From NCBI RefSeq assembly GCF_011090185.1, contig NZ_JAAFGS010000002.1, forward strand, positions 558,001-622,000: a stretch of 64,000 nt of DNA, in the 5' to 3' direction. Positions 1 through 7,643 of the stretch are shown piece by piece. A program made the translations under genes and the position numbers. Positions within the stretch are counted from its first letter, which is position 1. Each line of letters opens with the position of its first letter. Origin of the DNA: Saccharibacillus alkalitolerans (lineage in GTDB: Bacteria > Bacillota > Bacilli > Paenibacillales > Paenibacillaceae). The notes under the pieces were generated by a model. That model was not told where the DNA came from. It ran no database searches and worked only from the letters and a program-made list of their open reading frames with translations.

Positions 1-1262
1 TGGAACACTTCGAGTCCCGGCCGGTTCGGGTTCAGATCGCCCACATGCAGCGCGTCTCCATGGCGCCAACCTGTCGAGTACAATCCCGTACCGTCGTGGT
101 CGATGACCGCGGCGCCGAAGACGATCTCGTCCCGCTCGTCGCCGTCCACGTCCGCGACGCTCAAGCTGTGGTTGCCCTGCCCCGCATACTCTTGATTGCC
201 GTCGTCGCTGTCGAACGTCCAGAGCTTTTTCAGCTCGCCGCCCCGGAAGTCGTAAGCGGTCAGCATCGTTTTCGCGTAATAGCCGCGTGTCATGATCAAG
301 CTCGGCCGCTTCCCGTCCAAGTACGCGATGCCCGCCAGGAAGCGATCGCCCCGGTTGCCGTAAGTATCGCCCCAATCCCCGATATTGCCCCGCGCCGGCG
401 AGAAATCGGTGCTGACCAATTCCCGGCCCGTCGCTCCGTCGAAAATCGTTAAGTATTCGGGTCCTTGCAAAATGTATCCGTTCGCGTTCCGGTAATCGGC
501 ATCGGGGTCCCCGATCGTTCGGCCGGTTCCGTCTTTCGCGCCGTCGGCCGTTCTCATCGCCACTTCCGCTCTGCCGTCGCCGTCCAGGTCGTACACCATG
601 AACTGCGTATAATGCGCGCCGCCCCGTACGTTTTTGCCCAACCCGATTCTCCACAACCGCGTGCCGTCGAGCTTGTAAGCGTCGATCAGCACTTCGCCGG
701 TGTAGCCCGAGCGGGAATTGTCCTGATCGCCGGCGCTCCACTTCAAAATCAGCTCGTACTCGCCGTCGCCGTCCAGGTCGCCGACGCTGGCGTCGTTGGC
801 GCTGTAAGGGATCGATTCGCCGCCCGGCAGCACGGCATTCGCCGGCTTTTGCAGAGGAATCGACTTGTACGAATCGGTCCAGGGTTTCGTTTTGTCCGAA
901 GTGCCGACTTCTTTCCCGTTCAGTATAGCGCTTACATAATAACTTGAATTCGTCTGCCCATCGGCGTCCAGGTAGTTGGTGCTCGACGAGATCGGCTCGG
1001 CGTTTACCTTCCGTCCGTCGCGGTAGAGATTGAACGTCGTGCCTTCCGAATCGGTTCCGAGCAGTCTCCAGCTGACGAAGACGCCTTCACCCGTATTTAC
1101 CGCCACGAGCCCGCGCTCCAGATATTCCATCTGCCGGGACCCACCGGCGCTCTCCGCGGCCGCTGCAGGCAGCGGTCCGACCGGACCGATCAGCGATATC
1201 CCCAATACCGCCGTACCGAATAAAAGCGCGGTTTGCCGTACTTTTGCCCTCATTCTTTTCAA
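1..1262 (-). CDS. Rhamnogalacturonan lyase, PL11 family (YesW-like), C-terminus beyond window
   Basis: Secreted polysaccharide lyase that would cleave the rhamnogalacturonan-I backbone of pectin by beta-elimination. About 420 residues are visible. A basic N-terminus (KRMRAK) is followed by a hydrophobic segment ending near AAAA, a signal peptide. The mature part opens with MEYLERGLVAVNTGEGVFVSWRLLG-type sequence, which is the hallmark N-terminal fibronectin-like region of PL11, and then has repeated acidic calcium-type loops of the form VGDLDGDGEYE, VYDLDGDGRAE and VADVDGDERDE, typical of the beta-propeller of this family. The reading frame is open to position 1. The TTG at 1262 is chosen because an AGGAGG lies 10 nt upstream; ATG at 1253 is the alternative. 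Family members are about 610-640 residues, so roughly one third is missing on the left. Assignment rests on recalled family sequence patterns. Confidence 0.88.
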   Translation of the reverse strand, partial: MKRMRAKVRQTALLFGTAVLGISLIGPVGPLPAAAAESAGGSRQMEYLERGLVAVNTGEGVFVSWRLLGTDSEGTTFNLYRDGRKVNAEPISSSTNYLDADGQTNSSYYVSAILNGKEVGTSDKTKPWTDSYKSIPLQKPANAVLPGGESIPYSANDASVGDLDGDGEYELILKWSAGDQDNSRSGYTGEVLIDAYKLDGTRLWRIGLGKNVRGGAHYTQFMVYDLDGDGRAEVAMRTADGAKDGTGRTIGDPDADYRNANGYILQGPEYLTIFDGATGRELVSTDFSPARGNIGDWGDTYGNRGDRFLAGIAYLDGKRPSLIMTRGYYAKTMLTAYDFRGGELKKLWTFDSDDGNQEYAGQGNHSLSVADVDGDERDEIVFGAAVIDHDGTGLYSTGWRHGDALHVGDLNPNRPGLEVF

Positions 1263-1430
1263 ATCGATCAAACCTCCTCATCATTTAACTAAAAACAGAC
1301 TTTTAATTCTTTGAAAACCACATCCCTCATAGGCATCTTACCGAATATAAAAGATTTCCACAATATTTATTAAATGGATTTCTGAAATTTTCCGCTCGTT
1401 TACTAACTTAAAAACAAGTCGCTAAACGAC

Positions 1431-1460
1431 AAAAAAACCTTTGCTTCCGGGCAAAGGTTT
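1431..1460 (-). terminator. Rho-independent terminator after CPBP protease gene
   Basis: On the minus strand an AAACCTTTGC / GCAAAGGTTT hairpin with a CCCGGA-type loop is followed by TTTTTTT. It lies 40 bp past the stop of the CPBP gene and would end the PadR-CPBP transcript. Confidence 0.85.
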
Positions 1461-1499
1461 CGGTTATTTTTTCGCCGCGCAAAGCCGAACGTCGCAGCG

Positions 1500-2231
1500 C
1501 TACTCCATGAACAAAGCGGTAAAAATCACGACATCCTGCAGGAAATGAATGATCAGCGCCCAGAAGAACCCTTTCGTTTCCAACATCGACTTGGCCAGGA
1601 ACCATCCGATAAAAGCGGCCATTAGCACGCCGACCAAGCCGCCCGGGTTGCCGAAATAATGCACGACGCCGAAGATCGCGGCCGCCAGCCCCTGCGCGAG
1701 GTAGGGCGAATAGCCGTATTTGCTTACGACGGCGACGAACGAGAAGCGGAACAGGATTTCCTCCGAAAAAGCGTTCGCAAGCGCAAAAGCAAGCACCAGA
1801 AAAATGCCGGGAACCCAGTCGAAGCTTATGCTTTTCCCGTGAACTACCTGAAAATAGATGACGATCGCCGTGGCCAGCGTGATGACGACCGCAAAGTTCA
1901 ATCCCAGATGTCTCCACGTTTCCCCCGCTTTCGGCTTGACGCCGATCCACGGTTCCGGCCGGATGACGCCGCCCCGCCTCCTCAGGTTCAGATACGCCAG
2001 CCCTTCGCGGCCCGTCATGGCGTAAACGAGGCCGATCACGATCGCGGCCAGAGCCAGCACGGTGACTTGATAACCGATCTCCAGGTTGTACCGTTCGTTC
2101 GCGAATACGTTCAAGGCAAGGGGAGCATGGCCTTTAAGCCACACCAGCAGGGGAGCGCACGCAATCGCGACAAGCGTAATCGCCGCGACCGGAATAACGC
2201 CGACTCTTTTTTTATTCATGATCATACCCAT
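1500..2231 (-). CDS. CPBP family intramembrane glutamic endopeptidase
   Basis: Multi-pass membrane protein of 243 residues. The three family motifs are visible: EEILFR (EExxxR, motif 1) near residue 160, FGVVHYFGN (FxxxH, motif 2) and HFLQDV (HxxxD, motif 3) near the C-terminus. This is the CAAX-protease/bacteriocin-processing (CPBP, Abi) superfamily, whose glutamate activates water within the membrane; physiological substrates of most bacterial members are unknown. Several hydrophobic segments precede the motifs. The start overlaps the end of the PadR gene by about 20 nt, so the two are cotranscribed and probably translationally coupled; ATGs at 2225 and 2219 are also possible. Whether it processes a peptide or acts in immunity cannot be told from sequence. 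Confidence 0.87.
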   Translation of the reverse strand: MGMIMNKKRVGVIPVAAITLVAIACAPLLVWLKGHAPLALNVFANERYNLEIGYQVTVLALAAIVIGLVYAMTGREGLAYLNLRRRGGVIRPEPWIGVKPKAGETWRHLGLNFAVVITLATAIVIYFQVVHGKSISFDWVPGIFLVLAFALANAFSEEILFRFSFVAVVSKYGYSPYLAQGLAAAIFGVVHYFGNPGGLVGVLMAAFIGWFLAKSMLETKGFFWALIIHFLQDVVIFTALFME

Positions 2232-2781
2232 GTTCCCGCACCTCGTTCGGATGATTTAATGTGTCCAGCGCATGCCTGCACCATTCCGTCGTCATTCGCA
2301 CATACCGTTCGCCGTAATCGAGCGTGAGCAGCCAGAGCTGCGTCTGCCTGTCGTGTCCGGCCGGGATGCCGCTTCTGATTCCCGCCAGTACCGCCGTCAT
2401 CTCCTCGCTCGCCCGCAGTTCTTCCTCGACGAACGCGACGATCTGCGGAATGCGGCTTTCGTCCGCGACGAACACCTTCATCAGCAGTTCGTTGCGTATG
2501 ACCGACTCTTCGGGAGGCCGAACCAACCACGAATCGAGCCGTTCGCGCCCTTGTCCCGTCACGCCGTACACGATTTTCCGCCTGCCCGTCGCCGCCTCTT
2601 CCACGACTTCGACGTCGCCTTCCGTTTCCAGCTGCTTGATGCTTTTGTGGATATGCCCGTAGGATTCGTTCCAGAACAGGCCGATGCTTTCTTTCGAAAA
2701 CTTCACGAGTTCGTAGGCGCTCATGGGCTTGATCCGCAGCAGCCCCAAAATGGCGAAGTGGGTGGTGTTGATCCTTTTCAT
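2212..2781 (-). CDS. PadR family transcriptional regulator
   Basis: A 189-residue regulator. Residues 1-85 hold the PadR winged helix: THFAILGLLRIKPMSAYELVKF, then the GHIHKSIKQLETEGDVEVVEE recognition and wing segment and the GRRKIVYGVTGQGRERLDSWL wing. The remainder is a helical C-terminal (Vir-like) dimerisation domain. An AGGGGAG-like ribosome-binding site precedes the ATG. It leads a two-gene operon with the CPBP protease. A near-perfect 19-bp palindrome about 27 bp upstream is the expected autoregulatory operator, so the operon is probably repressed until an unknown ligand or stress relieves it. Confidence 0.93.
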   Translation of the reverse strand: MKRINTTHFAILGLLRIKPMSAYELVKFSKESIGLFWNESYGHIHKSIKQLETEGDVEVVEEAATGRRKIVYGVTGQGRERLDSWLVRPPEESVIRNELLMKVFVADESRIPQIVAFVEEELRASEEMTAVLAGIRSGIPAGHDRQTQLWLLTLDYGERYVRMTTEWCRHALDTLNHPNEVREHGYDHE

Positions 2782-2807
2782 GCTCCCCTCCTTTTTCGTT
2801 TTTTATT

Positions 2808-2826
2808 ATGTATCTTTAAGATACAT
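2808..2826. promoter_or_regulatory. Candidate PadR operator
   Basis: The sequence ATGTATCTTTAAGATACAT is a 19-bp palindrome with one central mismatch. It sits between the PadR start codon and upstream DNA, overlapping the likely promoter. PadR proteins commonly bind ATGTA...TACAT palindromes and repress themselves, so autoregulation is inferred. Confidence 0.7.
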
Positions 2827-2912
2827 TAGTATCATAACCGATCAACGTACGAATCACAATCCGCCTCGTGAAATAATTGTCTTCGCAGCAGCGCTTGTAC
2901 TGAATCCGCGGC

Positions 2913-2945
2913 AAAAAGACTGCCGGGAATCTCCCGGCAGTCTTC
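2913..2945 (-). terminator. Terminator after AlkD-like gene
   Basis: On the minus strand GACTGCCGGGA / TCCCGGCAGTC forms a perfect 11-bp stem followed by TTTTTGCC. It lies just downstream of the DNA alkylation repair gene. Confidence 0.9.
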
Positions 2946-2955
2946 GATACGGCGA

Positions 2956-3663
2956 TCAGCAGCGCACATGTTTCCGTTTGAAGCCCAGCTGCCCTTTTTC
3001 CGCGGCTTTCCGAATATTTTCCGCGGTCTGCAGCACTTTGCGTTTGGCCGGTCCCTGTCCCGTTTCCACCGGCGCCGTCGATTCGGCCGTTTCCAGCGCC
3101 CGCTCATGCAGCGGCGTATACGAAACGGCGGTCGTATATACGAAGTTCGCCATCGCGTGTTTGGCGCGCTCCGGCGCTTCGCGAATCGTCCGCTCGACCA
3201 GCCGCAGCATGCCGTCCAGCTTCTCCGCGTCGAACTCTTCGTCTTTCCGGCTGCCGAGCAGCCAGCAGTAGCAGCTCCATCCGGCCGACATCCGCAGCTC
3301 GTCCCCGCTTGCGATCCACTTGTCCGCCACCGTCTGCGCGATGTCCGCCTCGGACAGCGTCACCGCCACGACGAAATCGGCGATCATGTAGAAATACGCG
3401 GCGTCGATCCAGCGGTCGAAGTCCGCTTCCGTCATGGCCGAAGGATCGGCGATCACCCCGGCAAAATACATCGCGTCGTAGTTCCCCGTCCGGTACAGCT
3501 CTTCCGCCAGCGCTTGATCCTTCTTGATCGCTTTCGCCATCGGCTTCATCGCTCCGGCGGCTACGCCGAACACCGGCTCGCGCGCGCCTTCGGAGAGATA
3601 CCGCTTTTTCGTGCGTTCCGTGCCGAGGGACTCCAGCTCGTTCATGACTTCCTGCATGTTCAT
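2956..3663 (-). CDS. DNA alkylation repair protein, AlkD-like HEAT-repeat family
   Basis: A 235-residue all-helical protein matching the AlkD-like family that removes alkylated bases using a HEAT-repeat fold. Visible family traits are the N-terminal QEVMNELESLGTERTKKRYLSEG segment, a central run of helices, and the lysine-rich end GFKRKHVRC, which recalls the conserved KRK(T)VRC tail of firmicute members. The frame stays open upstream to 3870 but that extension would overlap the divergent TetR gene and its operator. The ATG at 3663 has AAAGGAG 11 nt upstream and gives the family length, so it is preferred. The classical AlkD Trp/Asp catalytic residues are not assigned with certainty, so enzymatic activity is inferred. 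Confidence 0.77.
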   Translation of the reverse strand: MNMQEVMNELESLGTERTKKRYLSEGAREPVFGVAAGAMKPMAKAIKKDQALAEELYRTGNYDAMYFAGVIADPSAMTEADFDRWIDAAYFYMIADFVVAVTLSEADIAQTVADKWIASGDELRMSAGWSCYCWLLGSRKDEEFDAEKLDGMLRLVERTIREAPERAKHAMANFVYTTAVSYTPLHERALETAESTAPVETGQGPAKRKVLQTAENIRKAAEKGQLGFKRKHVRC

Positions 3664-3754
3664 GGATGGACCGACTCCTTTCGCTTTGGAGGAATTTGGG
3701 CTCATTATAGCATGTCGGTAACAGACCGTCCTTGGAAGCGGCTGTTCCGATTGA

Positions 3755-3776
3755 TTATTGACTACGCAGTCAATAA
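3755..3776. promoter_or_regulatory. Operator palindrome of the TetR repressor
   Basis: TTATTGACT-ACGC-AGTCAATAA is an inverted repeat with 9-bp arms located 17 bp before the TetR start codon. The same TTGAC...GTCAA arrangement recurs at 4445, ahead of the old yellow enzyme gene, indicating a shared repressor site. Confidence 0.75.
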
Positions 3777-3792
3777 CTGATAAGCTTCTCCC

Positions 3793-4398
3793 ATGAGCAG
3801 ACCAAGGGAATTCGATGCCGACCTCGCGCTTCATCAATGCATGGAGGTGTTCTGGGCGAAAGGTTTTCACTCCACGTCCTATGAAGACCTGACCCGCGCC
3901 ACGCAGGTGAAGAAGCAGAGTTTGTACGGCGTATTCAAAAACAAACGGGAATTATTTTTACAGTCGTTGGCGTTGTATAGGGAACGGAATCTGTCGATTT
4001 TGGAAAAAAGGATCGCCGAAGAGACGCTGCCGATTCGCCAATTGGAAGCGATCTGCGAAGCGGCGTTATACCCCGACGAAGAAGCGCGGCTGCGCGGCTG
4101 TCTGATAATCAATGCTTCGCAGGAATTCGGAAGCGAAGATGCCGACGTCAATCGGCAGATCGGGCAGATGATGGAGCGCACGGAAGCGATGATCGAGCAG
4201 GCGATTCGCGCCGGGCAGGCGGAGGGCACGATTACTTCGCGGCTGGGCAGCCGAGAACTGGCCGCTTATCTGGGCAACGCGATCAACGGCGCGAAGATGA
4301 TGGAGAAGTCCGGCATCCCGCGAGAAGAGATTTGCGGCGTGATGCGCACGACGATTGCGCTGATCGAAGAAACCAAGCGCGATCCTTCGGATATTTAG
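3793..4398 (+). CDS. TetR/AcrR family transcriptional repressor
   Basis: A 201-residue one-component regulator. The TetR_N helix-turn-helix is residues 6-52, with FHSTSYEDLTRATQVKKQSLYGVFKNKRELFLQSL as the recognition unit; the C-terminal half carries a helical ligand-binding domain of the TetR_C_16/LmrA type (GCLIINASQEFG segment). It is transcribed toward the flavin reductase gene, with a similar palindromic operator before each gene, so it probably represses itself and the reductase until an electrophile or quinone-like ligand binds; the ligand is inferred. It is divergent from the AlkD-like gene. Confidence 0.93.
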   Translation: MSRPREFDADLALHQCMEVFWAKGFHSTSYEDLTRATQVKKQSLYGVFKNKRELFLQSLALYRERNLSILEKRIAEETLPIRQLEAICEAALYPDEEARLRGCLIINASQEFGSEDADVNRQIGQMMERTEAMIEQAIRAGQAEGTITSRLGSRELAAYLGNAINGAKMMEKSGIPREEICGVMRTTIALIEETKRDPSDI

Positions 4399-4444
4399 AT
4401 ACCGGCTTATCGGGAAGATACGCCGGTTCTTTTCCGCCTCTTAC

Positions 4445-4460
4445 TTGACCGAGCAGTCAA
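4445..4460. promoter_or_regulatory. Second TetR operator, upstream of old yellow enzyme gene
   Basis: TTGAC-CGAGCA-GTCAA repeats the half-sites seen at 3755-3776. It lies 150 bp before the oxidoreductase start and 47 bp after the repressor stop, so it likely controls a promoter for the reductase. Confidence 0.65.
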
Positions 4461-4609
4461 AAACTTGAACCCCATATGAAGGAGGTGAGGCCCGATACTC
4501 GATACCGGATAGCCGATCGAGAGATGCACGAAATGAATGTTCGACGAGACGGATGCCGCATTCACATACTTAAAATTTTGATTACACATATAACAGGAGG
4601 CTGACTTTC

Positions 4610-5659
4610 ATGACCGATTCGCAATCCAATCGCTCCGTTCAATCGCTGTTCCGCCCCTTCTCTTCGGGCACTCTTTCTTTATCCAACCGGATCGTCATGG
4701 CGCCGATGACCCGTCAATTTTCGCCGGAAGGCGTGCCGGGCGAGAATGTGGCCGCTTACTACCGCCGCAGAGCGGAGAACGACGTCGGCCTGATCGTGAC
4801 GGAAGGCACGATCATCGATCACCCGGACGCCTCCAATCAGCCGAACGTGCCGCATATTTACGGAGAAGCGGCGCTTGAAGGCTGGAAGAACGTCGTGTCC
4901 CAAGTCCACGCGGCAGGCGGCAAGATCATTCCGCAGATCTGGCATATGGGCGCTCGCGGCCAAGTGGGCGAGTATACCGAGGAAGAAGTGGCCGAAATCG
5001 TGCGGCAGTTCGCGCATTCGGCAGCGGCAGCGAAGGAAGCCGGCTTTGACGGCATCGAGCTGCACGGCGCGCACGAGTACCTGATCGATCAATTTTTCTG
5101 GGCCAAAACGAATCCGCGCACCGATCGCTACGGCGGCGATATGGTCCAGCGCACGCGCTTCGCGGTCGAAGTGATCGAAGCGTGCCGCGCGTCCGTAGGA
5201 TCGGACTTCCCGATCGTGTTCCGCTTCTCCCAATGGAAAGGCAGCGACTATACGGCGAAGCTCGCGGAAACGCCGGAAGAATTGGAGCGGTTCCTGAAGC
5301 CGCTGAGCGAAGCGGGCGTCGACGTGTTCCACTGCTCCACACGCCGCTTCTGGCAGCCGGAATTCGAAGGTTCCGACCTGAACCTCGCGGGCTGGACCAA
5401 AAAGCTGACCGGCAAACCGACGATCACCGTCGGCTCGGTCGGGCTGGACGGCGAATTCCTGACTTTGTTCAAAGAAGGCAAAGGCGCGGGAGTGAGCGGG
5501 ATCGAAGACCTGCTGAAGCGTCTGGAAGACGGCGAGTTCGATCTCGTCGCGATCGGCCGCGCCCTGCTGGCCGATCCGGCCTGGGCGAACAAAGTCCGGC
5601 AGGGACGCCAAGACGAGCTGGTGGCGTTCTCCCCGGCCGCCGTGCAGGAATTGTACTGA
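4610..5659 (+). CDS. Old yellow enzyme family NADH:flavin oxidoreductase
   Basis: FMN-dependent TIM-barrel ene-reductase of 349 residues. Visible signatures: SNRIVMAPMTR at the first strand, IVTEGTIIDHPDA, PQIWHMG (Gln and His of the active site/FMN region), GFDGIELHGAHEYLIDQFFW (the HGAHxYLIxQF signature), NPRTDRYGG, and the phosphate-binding IAIGRALLADPAWANK-like end. AGGAGG sits 9 nt before ATG. Directly after HMG the sequence runs to GQVGEYTEEE, skipping a loop of about 20-30 residues that the family normally carries there, so the active-site lid appears shortened. Probable role is reduction of quinones, enones or nitro compounds under control of the adjacent TetR. Confidence 0.92.
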   Translation: MTDSQSNRSVQSLFRPFSSGTLSLSNRIVMAPMTRQFSPEGVPGENVAAYYRRRAENDVGLIVTEGTIIDHPDASNQPNVPHIYGEAALEGWKNVVSQVHAAGGKIIPQIWHMGARGQVGEYTEEEVAEIVRQFAHSAAAAKEAGFDGIELHGAHEYLIDQFFWAKTNPRTDRYGGDMVQRTRFAVEVIEACRASVGSDFPIVFRFSQWKGSDYTAKLAETPEELERFLKPLSEAGVDVFHCSTRRFWQPEFEGSDLNLAGWTKKLTGKPTITVGSVGLDGEFLTLFKEGKGAGVSGIEDLLKRLEDGEFDLVAIGRALLADPAWANKVRQGRQDELVAFSPAAVQELY

Positions 5660-5682
5660 GCCGAAGAACCGAACGGTTAACG

Positions 5683-5732
5683 AAAAGAGCCTGGACCCAA
5701 ACGCAGCAACGCGTTTGTCCAGGCTCTTTTTT
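5683..5732. terminator. Strong bidirectional terminator
   Basis: AAAGAGCCTGGAC...GTCCAGGCTCTTTTTT forms a stem of about 13 bp extended by CAAACGC/GCGTTTG, with T runs on both strands. It separates the convergent oxidoreductase and dbpA genes. Confidence 0.95.
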
Positions 5733-5782
5733 GCGCGAGAAAGATCTTTTTGCCGATCCTTCTTCCTCTGTTCGATTCTGCG

Positions 5783-7282
5783 TCAGGTCCGCGCTTTCTG
5801 CACCTTCAGCAGCTTGCCTTTTACCGTCGTCTCCTGCATCGCCTTCAGCACCTTAGCGCCTTTGCCGTTCAGGATGTCCACGTAAGTCACGGTTTCCTGG
5901 ACGCTGATGATGCCGATATCGTCCGCGGTCACCCCTTCGATCCGGGCGATGGTGCCGACGAAGTCGACGGGACGCAGCTTTTTCTTTTTGCCGCCGTTGA
6001 AATACAGCTTCATGATGTCCGCGTTCAGCTCTTCGCCCCGGCTCTTCTTCGGCGCCGGGCGGTCGCGCAGCTTGCGGTCGAACGCCGCCTGCGCTTCGGA
6101 CACCGCGTAAGCGGAAGGCTCCTCGGCGAGCGGCAGCTCGAAGCCGACGTAGCTCTCGATCGCGCCCAGGAACTTGTCTTCGAACGGCGTGGCGAACGTG
6201 ATCGCGATGCCGCTTTGTCCCGCGCGGCCGGTCCGGCCGGTGCGGTGGACGTAGCTTTCTTTTTCCATCGGCAGGTCGTAGTTGACGACATGCGTGATCC
6301 GGTCGATGTCGATGCCGCGCGCGGCCACGTCGGTCGCGACCAGGTAGCGGAACTGCCCGGCGCGGAACTCGTTCATGACGCGGTTGCGGTCGTCCTGCTC
6401 CATGCCGCCGTGGATCTTATTGACCGGGTAGCCGAGACGCTCGAGCTGAGCCGCCACGGCGTCGACATTGTCCTTGGTCCGGCAGAAAATCATGCAGCTG
6501 TCCGGATTTTCGACGACCGTCACCTTTTGCAGCAGCGCCGGCTTGGCTTTTTCGCCGATCCGGTACAGCCTGTGCTCGATCTGCGTCTGACGTTTGTCCG
6601 TCGGCGAGCCGATCTCGATATCGACCGGTTCGTTCATGTAGCGGTGGCAGAGACGTTCGACGTCCTGCGGCAGCGTGGCTGAAAACAGCATCGTGACGCG
6701 CTCCGTCGGCAGCTGCTTGATAATCTTCTCCAGCTGCTCGATAAAGCCCATGCTCAGCATCTCGTCGGCTTCGTCGATGACCAGATACCGGACGCGTTCG
6801 AGGTCGATCGTGTCCTTTTCGATATGGTCCATCATGCGTCCGGGCGTAGCGACGATGACATGATTGCGCTGCGTCAGCTCCCGCTTCTGGCGGTCGAACG
6901 GCTGCTTGCCGTAGATCGCCGCCGCTTTGATGCGCTTGAAGCGCCCGATGTTCATGATGTCTTCCTTCACCTGGTCGGCCAGTTCGCGCGTCGGGGTAAG
7001 GATCAGCGCCTGCGGACGGCTTTCTTCCCATTCGAGCTTTTCGCACAAAGGAATGCCGTACGCCGCCGTTTTGCCGCTGCCGGTGCGGGATTTGACGGTG
7101 ACGTCTCGGCCCTGCAGAGCCTGCGGGATCACCTGCTGCTGGACGGGGGTGGGGCTGCTGTAATTCAGCGCTTCGAGCGCTCGGAGAATGTCGGGGCCGA
7201 GGTTGTAGTCGGAGAAAGCAGACGGTTCAGCCTGAGCCGAGCCGCTTTGCTGGATGTCGGAATTCGGATTGTTATCGATCAT
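5783..7282 (-). CDS. dbpA: DEAD-box ATP-dependent RNA helicase DbpA (YxiN-like)
   Basis: RNA helicase of 499 residues acting in 50S ribosomal subunit assembly. N-terminal RecA domain: Q motif [12 protein letters not shown], motif [26 protein letters not shown]. Second domain: [30 protein letters not shown]. The last 75 residues ([35 protein letters not shown] and on) are the DbpA RNA-binding domain that recognises 23S rRNA hairpin 92, which distinguishes DbpA/YxiN from CshA. The frame is open upstream to 7492, but AAGGAG 10 nt before the ATG at 7282 and the family length fix the start there. A promoter-like element lies about 280 bp upstream, with a terminator hairpin between, so expression may pass through an attenuated leader or dbpA has its own unseen promoter. 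Confidence 0.95.
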   Translation of the reverse strand: MIDNNPNSDIQQSGSAQAEPSAFSDYNLGPDILRALEALNYSSPTPVQQQVIPQALQGRDVTVKSRTGSGKTAAYGIPLCEKLEWEESRPQALILTPTRELADQVKEDIMNIGRFKRIKAAAIYGKQPFDRQKRELTQRNHVIVATPGRMMDHIEKDTIDLERVRYLVIDEADEMLSMGFIEQLEKIIKQLPTERVTMLFSATLPQDVERLCHRYMNEPVDIEIGSPTDKRQTQIEHRLYRIGEKAKPALLQKVTVVENPDSCMIFCRTKDNVDAVAAQLERLGYPVNKIHGGMEQDDRNRVMNEFRAGQFRYLVATDVAARGIDIDRITHVVNYDLPMEKESYVHRTGRTGRAGQSGIAITFATPFEDKFLGAIESYVGFELPLAEEPSAYAVSEAQAAFDRKLRDRPAPKKSRGEELNADIMKLYFNGGKKKKLRPVDFVGTIARIEGVTADDIGIISVQETVTYVDILNGKGAKVLKAMQETTVKGKLLKVQKART

Positions 7283-7373
7283 GTTTGGTAAACTCCTTCG
7301 GTCTCGCTTGGTGCTGTGCGGATATCGGATAAGCGTACCACAGATCGTGAGAAAAGAGGATGGGCGTTTTAGG

Positions 7374-7436
7374 ATGTTGATGATCTCGTTCGCAGCATTG
7401 GTCGTACTGATTCTTTCTTTCCACAAAAAGAAATAG
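7374..7436 (+). CDS. Putative holin-like toxin (Hol_Tox type), short or decayed
   Basis: A 20-residue frame [20 protein letters not shown] is a single hydrophobic helix with a KKK end, the form of the small Hol_Tox/TxpA-like type I toxins of Bacillales, which carry an LMIS(F)xxLIVxILS helix. A plausible full-length start, ATG at 7360 (ATGGGCGTTTTA...), is out of frame by one base, so the gene may be decayed. AAAAGAGG precedes 7360. The stop is followed at once by a terminator hairpin, as is usual for these toxins, and an oppositely directed promoter lies at 7569-7597. Function is inferred from form and context only. Confidence 0.45.
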   Translation: MLMISFAALVVLILSFHKKK

Positions 7437-7562
7437 ACCGCCCTCAGCCAAGGCAGCGGTCTATTCATTTTGAGGCCAACCTTAAAGCCCACCGCCCTTA
7501 AAAGCGGCTATTGCATCGGGAGTCGTGTTGACGCACGGCTCCTTTTGCATTGAATTCTTTGT
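7425..7562 (-). ncRNA. Candidate antisense RNA or dbpA leader RNA
   Basis: A minus-strand transcript from the promoter at 7569-7597 would begin near 7562, fold GGAGCCGTG / CACGACTCC (about 7519-7542), and reach a GACCGC...GCGGTC hairpin followed by TATTTCTTTTTG at about 7466-7425. This end overlaps the 3' part of the toxin-like frame on the other strand, the convergent layout of txpA/RatA-type modules. It equally could be a terminated 5' leader of dbpA. Confidence 0.35.
7434..7466. terminator. Bidirectional hairpin after toxin-like frame
   Basis: AGACCGC...GCGGTCT with a 14-nt loop. T-rich tails follow on both strands: TATTCATTTT on plus, TATTTCTTTTTG on minus. Confidence 0.65.
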
Positions 7563-7568
7563 AGTATG

Positions 7569-7597
7569 ACTATAGCAGTGACGATTAGGAAGTTCAA
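7569..7597 (-). promoter_or_regulatory. Sigma-A promoter reading toward dbpA
   Basis: On the minus strand TTGAAC (7592-7597), a 17-nt spacer and TATAGT (7569-7574) make a good vegetative promoter. Transcription would start near 7562, leaving a leader of about 280 nt before dbpA. Confidence 0.6.
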
Positions 7598-7643
7598 TTC
7601 AAACTACTGATAGATCAACGATTCAAGTGAATTTTTAAACCTT

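Noticed and set aside
3664..3870. N-terminal extension of the AlkD-like protein
   Set aside because: It would cover the TetR operator and overlap the divergent gene; the internal ATG has a ribosome-binding site and gives family length.
4407..4589. Minus-strand 60-codon frame and a plus-strand GTG mini-frame (from 4487) between the TetR and reductase genes
   Set aside because: No family similarity; the first crosses the operator, the second has its start fused to the Shine-Dalgarno-like AAGGAGG. A leader peptide cannot be fully excluded.
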